A stretch of DNA of 62,937 nucleotides, taken from a virus. The notes under the pieces were generated by a model. That model saw only the letters and a program-made list of their open reading frames with translations. It was not told the DNA's origin and made no database searches. Positions 55,400-62,937 of this stretch are shown piece after piece. Made by a program: the position numbers and the translations under genes. Each line of letters begins with the position of its first letter. Positions within the stretch are counted from its first letter, which is position 1. The stretch spans positions 1-62,937 of the IMG/VR virus record IMGVR_UViG_3300031774_000009, one strand, 5' to 3'.

Positions 55400-56146
55400 A
55401 TGACTACAGTTTCATTAGCAGGGCGTCTAGGAGAAATCGTTGGCGTTAATTTTTGTTTTAAAACTCGCAATTTAAGGGAGGTGTTAGCTGCTATAGAGTC
55501 TAATACAGGCAAGTTGCGCAGTTACCTTGGAAATAATGGCAAAAGACGATTTGCTATTTTTGTGAATGAGAGAGAAATTGATCCCACTGCAGGAGAAAAC
55601 ATTGATGTAAGAAATAAAAAAGTTCTTATCATTCCTTTGTTAATGGGAGGTTTCGTGGCGATGACTGCCGCAATTACTTCAGCTATAGTGGGGGCTTCAG
55701 CCGTTGCAGCCGGTACGATAATGGCTAAAGTTGTTTCATTCGTAGTTGGAACTGTTTTAGGTGCTGCGTTAGCTTTTGGTTTAAACCTTCTTATTTCCAA
55801 ACTTATGAAACCTGATGATCCTGATCGAGCCAATACTACTTCTTTTTTGTTTGGTCAAGCAGAGAATGTGGCTCGACAAGGCGTTGTTGTGCCAGTGGGA
55901 TATGGTCGCATGATCATAGGCAGTCGAACAGTTTCAGTAAATTTATTCCAAGTAGACAGATCTCTTTATGATAAAGCTCGTGGAGGAGGAGGGATGGGCT
56001 CTATCGCTTCTATAGTCAAAGATTCTGCTTCATCTATTTCTCCTACTAATGACGGTATTATCAAAATGTCTAATAGGGGGGCGAGTGATCCTATAGATTA
56101 TACTATTAATAGTGATGGATCTTCTTCCGCACCTATAATCCCATAA
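55400..56146 (+). CDS. Tail assembly protein I-like
   Basis: A 248-residue protein of the lambda gpI type. A ubiquitin-like N-terminal part (MTTVSLAGRLGEIVGVNFCF; EVLAAIESNTGKL; FVNEREIDPTAGENIDVRNK) is followed by a hydrophobic Ala/Val/Gly region (about residues 78-130) and RQGVVVPVGYGRMIIGSRTV. In lambda, gpI works with gpJ, gpK and gpL in tail-tip assembly. The order L-K-I-J is kept here. Confidence 0.8.
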   Translation: MTTVSLAGRLGEIVGVNFCFKTRNLREVLAAIESNTGKLRSYLGNNGKRRFAIFVNEREIDPTAGENIDVRNKKVLIIPLLMGGFVAMTAAITSAIVGASAVAAGTIMAKVVSFVVGTVLGAALAFGLNLLISKLMKPDDPDRANTTSFLFGQAENVARQGVVVPVGYGRMIIGSRTVSVNLFQVDRSLYDKARGGGGMGSIASIVKDSASSISPTNDGIIKMSNRGASDPIDYTINSDGSSSAPIIP

Positions 56147-56150
56147 TATT

Positions 56151-59100
56151 ATGTCAACTTCTGGTGCAACTCAAGAACAACTCGAAAAATTAAGAAAATA
56201 TCCTACTTTTCAAACAGTATGCCCTACGTCTAAAATGGGGCCAAACCCCGGTTTTGCTTTAGAGAATATATCTATGTATCAAACTATCGATTTGTTATGT
56301 GAAGGGGAGATAGAGGGTTTATGTGATAAACATGGTAATTTAATTCAAATTACTTCTGATGCTGCTGCAAATGAAAATGGCTTCAAAGGAATTATTTTAA
56401 ATGATGTTCCAGTAAAAAATACTGATTCTAACACTTTAAATTTTAATAGAACTTTAGCAGATTTTAGAACTGGTCGTGAAAAACAACGCGCTCTTGTAAA
56501 GTTTAATAATCCTGCTTTGTCTTTTTCAAACGCAATTCAGACTGTTAATCTTGATACTAATATGCCGGGCTTGGCTTTAAGTGAGCAATTCATACAAGGG
56601 GGGAGTATTTTTAATGTACAAGGAGGCGATGGACAAACAATAAATTTAGGTCCTAAATGGCAATACGCATACGGCAATTCCTTCAGGCTTGCTGGAAATT
56701 TTATTTATCCGGTGCCTTATTTGGATTCAGTTAATATAATAAGAACGGCTGAAAAAAATCAAGTTATTCATACTAATCATACTGTTACTAATGATTCTGT
56801 AGATTGGGTGCAACTAGATCTAAGTGTCGGCGGTTTAGTATATAATCACAGCGATGGAGACCAAAGTCCTGTCATGGTTAATTTCATCATTAAAACTGGC
56901 TATGCCGATGACGAATTAACTATGGGCGAAGGAGGGTCCGTAGTTTATATGGTAGGATCTATATATGGCATATCTACATCAGGCTACACTCGTAGTTATA
57001 ATATTGTTTTGCCTCCCGCTTTACCTAAAGATAGAAGAGATCGATTTGTAAAAGTATTTAGGATTGACGGTGAGCTAGGAGCGAGAGACGTCAAATTGCA
57101 GAAAAATTTAGCAGTTGCTAGGGTCAGTGAAATAACTGAACAAAACCTTACCTATCCTCATAGTGCTATAATGGGTATGTTATTTGATGCGAGAGCATTT
57201 TCTGCGCCTCCCACTAGAAGATTTGATGTAAAAATGACAAAAGTCAGTGTTCCTAATAATTATAATACTGTAACTCGTCAGTATAGGGGAAATTGGGACG
57301 GAGAATTTGCTACTACTAAAAAATGGACTGATAATCCTGCATGGTGCTTTTATGATTTGGCTACAAATGAAAGATATGGAATAGGAAAATACGGGTTTAA
57401 AGATCAATTTGTGGATCGATGGAACTTATATAGTATAGCAAAATATTGTGATGAATTTGTTCCCACTGGATATTCAGGTAAATATGCGGATATTGACTAT
57501 ACGTGCGAAACAGGAGGAGTAATAGTCACGATTGATGACAGCGGTGCAGACAGATTAGGCAAAGAGGCTTTATTTGAACGTTTCCCCGAAACAGGGTTAG
57601 TTGTTTTTTATCATAATAAAAATGCCAGTGATACAAAAGTAGATAAATCTTACAAGAGACTTATTTTTAATCGAAATTATAGTGCTGATAATATTTTTAC
57701 TTTTAAAATAGTTAAAACTCCCGATGTAGAAGAGGTTTTTGAGGCTTATCCTGCTATTCAAGAGGCTTTTTTAGAGCAGCAAAAAACTAAGTTACAAAAT
57801 GCTTATGCTTATGTTTTAAGTTATTTAAATAACCAGCAAAACAGCACTTCTGATTTTGTAACTACTTATATGGCAGGCGAGCCTTTCGATTCAGAAATTA
57901 GAAAAGGAAGCGCCGCCACTCAATTTCATGGCTTACCACTTTTAGAGCCTCGTTTTAGTTGTAACATATATTTAGATCAAAAACAAAATGCTTTTAATGC
58001 ATTAAATGATATAGCTGCTATTTTCAGAGGAATGCTTTACTGGTCTTCGGGTTACATTTTTGCCGCTAATGATCAAGCTAAGGAGGCTGTCATGCTTTTT
58101 ACTAATGCCAATGTAGCTGACGGCACTTTTGTTTATAGTGGGAGTTCTTTAGCCTCGCGTTCTACAGTCGTTACGGTTCGATATAATGACCGAGATGATA
58201 GCTTTAAGCCGAAAGTAGAATTTGTAGAGGATTCAGCAGGCATAAGAGAGTTTGGCATCGTGGAAAAAGAGGTGGTGGCTTTAGGCGTAACCTCTAGCGG
58301 GCAAGCGAATCGCTTAGCCAAATGGATGCTTTACACGAACCAAACTGAAACCGATACTATTCAATTCACTACAGGGCAAGAAGGCAGCTATTTAAAGCCG
58401 GGAGATGTGGTGAAAGTTCAAGACAAGCTTAAAACTTCCAAAAGATATGGGGGAAGAATTAAGGATATAGATTATGCGGCTAATACTGTTACTTTAGACG
58501 AAGGAATAGAACAAGATATCGTCGGTCAAAAAATAACTTTTATTGTACCTAAAGCCAACACTACGATTAGAGAATTAAATAAAGATGCTAACTCTAAGTT
58601 AAAAATAGCTGTTGAGAATCAAGTTCCTGCTGAGGGTATGACCGCTGAAGAGTTAGACGCCACCAGACAAACTCAAATAAAACAATTTACTGTCGAATCA
58701 GTAAGCGAAACAAATGTTATTACGATTTCTGAAAAGACCGATGAAGATTTTAATTTAGTGGAAAAAGGTTTTATTTGGTCTGTACAAAATACAGTAAGTG
58801 AATATGAAATTGAAGAGGTTGAATATAGATTAATATCTATTAATGAGCAAAGTTTTAATGAGTATCAAATCACAGGCATGATGTACAATAGAAGTAAATT
58901 CGGTGCTGTCGACTATTCTCAAAATTTAACTAAAACTCAACAATCCAAAAATATTACTGTTGACGTGGGGTCTTTGCCCGACCCGTTAGAGGATTTCGGC
59001 AACGGGCCGATTTCAAGTTTTACCACCATTACTAAAGATACTGTTCTTCCAGAATTTGATGCACGTTTTCCCAATATATCTACTTTAGGGGCTTTTGGGG

Positions 59101-59360
59101 CCTCATCAATTAAAAATATTTATTTAACCTTAAATTTTGCTCAATTAGCCGCCGATAATAGTGTAAATAAAACAAATACAGGAGGTTATATAGTAGAAGT
59201 GTACAAAGCCTCTGGAGAGAAAGTGAGGTTTAGTTTGGATGGATTTGACAATACGGAAGCCACAATTTTAGTAGGAACAGAGCAAGATTCAGCTAATATG
59301 ACATTTGATATTTATAGATATGATCCATCGAAACGACTTAACGCGGGATTAAGTAATTAA
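56151..59360 (+). CDS. Host specificity protein J-like (tail tip)
   Basis: A 1069-residue tail-tip protein of the lambda gpJ type, which forms the central tip and contacts the receptor. Typical early motif: MYQTIDLLCEGEIEGLCDKH. Later come LPKDRRDRFVKVFRIDGELG and EYEIEEVEYRLISINEQSFN, as in the middle domains. It is about the same length as lambda gpJ. The fibre gene follows after 2 bp. Confidence 0.85.
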   Translation: MSTSGATQEQLEKLRKYPTFQTVCPTSKMGPNPGFALENISMYQTIDLLCEGEIEGLCDKHGNLIQITSDAAANENGFKGIILNDVPVKNTDSNTLNFNRTLADFRTGREKQRALVKFNNPALSFSNAIQTVNLDTNMPGLALSEQFIQGGSIFNVQGGDGQTINLGPKWQYAYGNSFRLAGNFIYPVPYLDSVNIIRTAEKNQVIHTNHTVTNDSVDWVQLDLSVGGLVYNHSDGDQSPVMVNFIIKTGYADDELTMGEGGSVVYMVGSIYGISTSGYTRSYNIVLPPALPKDRRDRFVKVFRIDGELGARDVKLQKNLAVARVSEITEQNLTYPHSAIMGMLFDARAFSAPPTRRFDVKMTKVSVPNNYNTVTRQYRGNWDGEFATTKKWTDNPAWCFYDLATNERYGIGKYGFKDQFVDRWNLYSIAKYCDEFVPTGYSGKYADIDYTCETGGVIVTIDDSGADRLGKEALFERFPETGLVVFYHNKNASDTKVDKSYKRLIFNRNYSADNIFTFKIVKTPDVEEVFEAYPAIQEAFLEQQKTKLQNAYAYVLSYLNNQQNSTSDFVTTYMAGEPFDSEIRKGSAATQFHGLPLLEPRFSCNIYLDQKQNAFNALNDIAAIFRGMLYWSSGYIFAANDQAKEAVMLFTNANVADGTFVYSGSSLASRSTVVTVRYNDRDDSFKPKVEFVEDSAGIREFGIVEKEVVALGVTSSGQANRLAKWMLYTNQTETDTIQFTTGQEGSYLKPGDVVKVQDKLKTSKRYGGRIKDIDYAANTVTLDEGIEQDIVGQKITFIVPKANTTIRELNKDANSKLKIAVENQVPAEGMTAEELDATRQTQIKQFTVESVSETNVITISEKTDEDFNLVEKGFIWSVQNTVSEYEIEEVEYRLISINEQSFNEYQITGMMYNRSKFGAVDYSQNLTKTQQSKNITVDVGSLPDPLEDFGNGPISSFTTITKDTVLPEFDARFPNISTLGAFGASSIKNIYLTLNFAQLAADNSVNKTNTGGYIVEVYKASGEKVRFSLDGFDNTEATILVGTEQDSANMTFDIYRYDPSKRLNAGLSN

Positions 59361-59362
59361 AA

Positions 59363-62300
59363 ATGCCTAAATTTAAACAATTTATTGATGTCCAGCCGCC
59401 CGATTATGGAGCGGCTTTAAAAGTTTCAGGATTTTTTATTGCTAATGAGGCGGACAACGCTCCTCTTAAAGAGCCTTTTTCTTACAATTCCGCATTACCG
59501 TTGTTTAGTAGCGGCAGCGGAATCAGTTCGGATGTTCGTGTGGCTAGCGGGGAATTTTTTATAGGAGATCCTTTGTTGAGGTGGAATTTAGTGAACCCAG
59601 TAGATGGTAGCATTTTTTCTCCTGATGATTTATATTCTTTAAGTGCATTTGAGGGTTTTGAGGTTAATTTAAGAAGTGAGACTGGTACACTCATTAGTAC
59701 TATGGCTACGGGAGATGGGAAATCTGCTGAATTACAACTTAGCACTAATCAACTTACCAATTTATTTTCTTTTTATCCTCACCAACCTAACAGTGAAGAT
59801 TCTAATGACGCCGGTATACATAAGCGGCGTTTTCAAGTAGAGGTTATTTCTACCGATTATTATGGCCGTAAAGACACCGGTATTTGTTTTTTAAATAATA
59901 AATCTCCTGATGTTACAAGGGGTACCGTTAGTGTTGGCGACCAAATACAGTTAAACTTAAGCTCCACTAAAAGTTCTGGATTATTAAGTGCTTACATATA
60001 TGGTTCCACTGACCAAGATTTTCGTATTGATGATATATCCGGTTATAGCAGCCCGCAAGTTAGTCACTATTTTGACTTAACATTAGAGGATAATCCAAAT
60101 TTAAATTTTAGCTTTTCGGCTCCTCAGACCTCTGGTTTTTATTACGGTGCAATCTTAGAAGATAGTTTCGGAACAGGTCAAGCTTATTATTACCCCTCTT
60201 CATTAAAGCCTTTTGCTATAGATCCTTTAATTAATAATATTAATACAAGTGGATTTGAGGGTAGGGTTCTAGCGGCCAGAGATACTTTTAATAAAGTTGT
60301 CGATACTCAAGTATTAGCCAAATTTGCAAAAGATTTAACAGATGATGATATTTATTATCAAGTAAAGATAATAGAAAGCGGCAAGCTTTTTGATAAAAGT
60401 GATTTTATTCAAGTGGATGTGCCCACGGTTAAAGGGATCGACAGATTCATTCACGGCACAGGTTCAGGTCGCTTAGATAAAAGATTTTTTGACATTAACA
60501 CTACCTTGCAGGATTATGCTTATAGTGGAGCTTCGGCTACTCCTATTTTTTCTGCCTATGAGACTGTTGGATTACAATGGTTAGATCATACTATAATTTT
60601 AGATCCCTATGAAAATATTCCGCCGGGATCATTAACGGGGCAGCCCTCTGTTACAGAGGTAGCCATTGCTGCTGGAAATACTACAAGTTCTCGAATATTC
60701 TGGGGAGGAGAATTTGATACGGGCACTCAAGAGTATGTGATTTGGCAAAATCTTTTGAGTCAAGGGGCGTTAGTCTCAGGAGACCTTTATTCAGGAACTT
60801 ATCTTACAGGCCAGACAGGAACAGCAACTTACACTTCCGGCTCCCAATCAGTTAGTGGCCCTACGGCTGGAACGGGAGGAATTATGGGAGATCTTACCGG
60901 AGTATTAGTTACTACTAATTATTCAGGAATGATTGTTCCAGAATATGAGCCTCACTTTATATACCCTGTTCATGACTATGCTAATTATGAATTTAGCGTG
61001 AGAACAGTTACTCCTCAAGGTTTGTCACCTTTTGGAGATATTCTTAAATTTAATTCAGGAGATATTATTGCAGGAATTACCGGCGGGGGATTTCCTACTG
61101 GTTTGTTTGACGGGGATACGAATAGCGGCGTTGCGGTATATAATGCTGCAACAGATAATTTAAATATTAGTCAATATGTCACTCTTGATGATGCGGGTAT
61201 TCCTGTACAAATCGAAAAAGTTGGAACAGCAAATGAAAAAGAGACTTTACTATTATTAAAAGCAGGAACAAGTAATAGGCCTTCTATTCAATTTAGTGAG
61301 ACTTCTTCTGATACCGCTGGAATGTCTTTGGAATATTATGGTGTTGGTAGTGACAATGCAATACATTTTAATCCTCAAAGCGATGCTGATCCGCCTGTTG
61401 CAAAATTCTTTGATGATGGCAATACAAATTTAGCTGGAGATTTATGGGTATCAGGAGCTTTGACTGTAGAAGACTTAAACGCAAAGACTGCAGAAACAGG
61501 CTATCTTGTTATTGATAGTAATAATAAAGTTTTTACTCAGGTAGGTAGCGCTGGCTCTCAAGGCACTCAAGGAAGCACCGGTTCTCAAGGTACTACTGGT
61601 GATTCGTTTTGGACGCGGGACTCGGGTAATGGGGAAATTTATCCTACCACTATTACTGATGAAGTTCTTGTTGGTGGCTCTAACGCTATGGGTCCACTTG
61701 GGAGTTGGAGTTGGACACCTTTATTGCAACAACTTGGAACTCAGGGGATTGCTTCTATCCGATGTGCTCCTGACGTTTATGGTGGAGCATTACATTTGAC
61801 ATCAGCTAGGGGTAGTAATGCTTCTCCCACTATTATTTTGGATGATGATCGAGCAGGAGGAATATATTTTCATGCTTTTGATGGGGTAGATTTTAAAAAT
61901 TCGCCTGCTGCAATAGAGTGTTTTATGGATGGAACCATAGGAGCAGACAGTACTCCGGGTAGGTTAGTCTTTGGAACAACGGGTGCTGGCGCTAATCATT
62001 GGACAGCGCGAATGACTATTTTGGCGGACGGTAATGTTGGTATCGGTATTGCTACTCCAAGCTCAATATTACATGTCGCTGGAACAACGAATGATGGAAA
62101 TACTTTGGGACAGTTTTTTCAGTCAGGGACAGGAAGAGGGCTTCATGTTTCAAGGACTGTTGCTTCAGCAACAAGACAACTGGTTAGCTTTACCCAGCTC
62201 TCCGCCACGGGAGGGTCAACACCTGTAGTTCACATCCAGCAAGCTGACACGGGAGAGACGGCACTTGCAATTAGTACGGACGGATCAACAGAAAACTTTA

Positions 62301-62937
62301 CGGTGTCGGATGTAGGTGAGGTTTATGCAAAGGGTAGTGTTGGTATAGGAACAAGTAGCCCAACCACATTGCTTCACACTAGTCGTCCTGCCGTCGGCCT
62401 AACCGGCTCAGCAGTCACAGCTTTGACTACTACTACAGCTTTAGACATAGGCGTTAAATTAAGTTTTACAGGTGGAGCTAATTCGAACAATAATATAATT
62501 GGGGGCATTTCTTTAGGCAACACTGGAGAGGAGTATGCGGGCCTATATGCTTTAGATGGAGGTTCGGGTGCTGCTACCCATTTAGCATTCTTTGTTGGGA
62601 CCACAAGTGGAATAACTGAAGCAGTTAAAATAGATTCAAGTGGAGCAATTAAGTTTAATACTTATGGTTCGGGAACTCACACCGGAACTGCCGCAAAGTT
62701 CTTAGCGGTTGACAGCGCTGGTAATGTAATCGAAGAAGCGGCTGCTACAGGTTCTCAAGGTATTCAAGGTGCGCAAGGTATTCAAGGTACCACCGGTACT
62801 CAAGGTACCACCGGTACTCAAGGTACCACTGGTACTCAAGGTACCACTGGTACTCAAGGTACCACTGGTACTCAAGGTACCACCGGTACTCAAGGTACCA
62901 CCGGTACTCAAGGTACCACTGGTACTCAAGGTACCAC
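59363..62937 (+). CDS. Tail fibre protein with collagen-like repeats, 3' end beyond window
   Basis: An open frame of at least 1191 codons from ATG 59363 to the right edge, beginning MPKFKQFIDVQPPDYGAALK. The N-terminal 560 residues form beta-rich domains. Then come fibre shaft motifs, a short collagen-like block (GSQGTQGSTGSQGTTG near 61550), more shaft with GNVGIGIATPSSILHV and GSVGIGTSSPTTLLHT, and a second long Gly-x-x block (GIQGAQGIQ, then GTTGTQ repeats) cut by the edge. Collagen-like Gly-x-x repeats form trimeric rods in phage fibres. It directly follows gpJ, like lambda stf. Confidence 0.8.
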   Translation, partial: MPKFKQFIDVQPPDYGAALKVSGFFIANEADNAPLKEPFSYNSALPLFSSGSGISSDVRVASGEFFIGDPLLRWNLVNPVDGSIFSPDDLYSLSAFEGFEVNLRSETGTLISTMATGDGKSAELQLSTNQLTNLFSFYPHQPNSEDSNDAGIHKRRFQVEVISTDYYGRKDTGICFLNNKSPDVTRGTVSVGDQIQLNLSSTKSSGLLSAYIYGSTDQDFRIDDISGYSSPQVSHYFDLTLEDNPNLNFSFSAPQTSGFYYGAILEDSFGTGQAYYYPSSLKPFAIDPLINNINTSGFEGRVLAARDTFNKVVDTQVLAKFAKDLTDDDIYYQVKIIESGKLFDKSDFIQVDVPTVKGIDRFIHGTGSGRLDKRFFDINTTLQDYAYSGASATPIFSAYETVGLQWLDHTIILDPYENIPPGSLTGQPSVTEVAIAAGNTTSSRIFWGGEFDTGTQEYVIWQNLLSQGALVSGDLYSGTYLTGQTGTATYTSGSQSVSGPTAGTGGIMGDLTGVLVTTNYSGMIVPEYEPHFIYPVHDYANYEFSVRTVTPQGLSPFGDILKFNSGDIIAGITGGGFPTGLFDGDTNSGVAVYNAATDNLNISQYVTLDDAGIPVQIEKVGTANEKETLLLLKAGTSNRPSIQFSETSSDTAGMSLEYYGVGSDNAIHFNPQSDADPPVAKFFDDGNTNLAGDLWVSGALTVEDLNAKTAETGYLVIDSNNKVFTQVGSAGSQGTQGSTGSQGTTGDSFWTRDSGNGEIYPTTITDEVLVGGSNAMGPLGSWSWTPLLQQLGTQGIASIRCAPDVYGGALHLTSARGSNASPTIILDDDRAGGIYFHAFDGVDFKNSPAAIECFMDGTIGADSTPGRLVFGTTGAGANHWTARMTILADGNVGIGIATPSSILHVAGTTNDGNTLGQFFQSGTGRGLHVSRTVASATRQLVSFTQLSATGGSTPVVHIQQADTGETALAISTDGSTENFTVSDVGEVYAKGSVGIGTSSPTTLLHTSRPAVGLTGSAVTALTTTTALDIGVKLSFTGGANSNNNIIGGISLGNTGEEYAGLYALDGGSGAATHLAFFVGTTSGITEAVKIDSSGAIKFNTYGSGTHTGTAAKFLAVDSAGNVIEEAAATGSQGIQGAQGIQGTTGTQGTTGTQGTTGTQGTTGTQGTTGTQGTTGTQGTTGTQGTTGTQGT
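62787..62937 (+). repeat. 18-bp tandem repeat encoding GTTGTQ
   Basis: About eight tandem copies of an 18-bp unit (GGTACCACCGGTACTCAA, with C/T changes at wobble positions) reach the window edge. They encode a Gly-x-x rod. The number of copies is unknown because the window ends here. Confidence 0.9.

Overview
This window is most likely a large part of the genome of an unclassified long-tailed dsDNA bacteriophage (siphovirus-like). The evidence is an almost complete head-and-tail gene set: large terminase, portal, protease/scaffold, capsid, neck, tail tube, a 2273-residue tape measure, and a lambda-like L-K-I-J tail tip followed by a fibre that runs off the right edge. No integrase, DNA polymerase, tRNA or contractile sheath gene is visible. 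The host cannot be named. Most late genes lack a Shine-Dalgarno sequence. A C-type lectin protein, a GspC/PilP-like protein, EF-hand secreted proteins and a LamG-type tail protein recall Verrucomicrobia/PVC bacteria, but this is a weak inference.

Bases 1-7010 hold about 24 very small genes, all on the minus strand and more GC-rich than the rest. Many have their own sigma70-type promoter whose -10 box ends only 8-12 nt before the ATG, so transcripts should be nearly leaderless. Many of these proteins start Met-Arg-Asp/Glu because the start lies in a conserved GTTATGAGAGA block. Four copies of a GC-rich inverted-repeat element sit between terminators and promoters. The only recognised enzyme here is a SleB-like cell-wall hydrolase.

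Bases 7050-20750 form an accessory region of mixed strand. It encodes an FkbM methyltransferase, a lectin, a PD-(D/E)XK-like nuclease, small membrane proteins and lipoproteins, a 4Fe-4S ferredoxin, an HTH protein, two glycosyltransferases (GT10 and GT4), a 2OG-Fe(II) oxygenase-like protein, a GspC-like protein, an outer-membrane barrel, an MscS-like channel in a tight operon, and an EF-hand secreted pair behind a sigma54-like promoter.

Bases 20799-62937 form the late region: PhoH-like ATPase, zinc ribbon, a sigma-factor-like protein, putative small terminase, a zinc-finger/ERCC4 nuclease, TerL, portal, protease-scaffold, decoration protein and capsid. The head-tail joining genes and the presumed tail tube protein (33230-36656) are inverted. 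Tail chaperones, tape measure, tube-like proteins, receptor-binding proteins and tail tip follow on the plus strand. Many late and accessory units share an AGTGTAAT/AGTGTATAAT motif just before the start codon. The sigma-like protein at 21917 is the natural candidate to read it, giving a two-class promoter model: sigma70-type near-leaderless promoters on the left and motif promoters for late and accessory genes.
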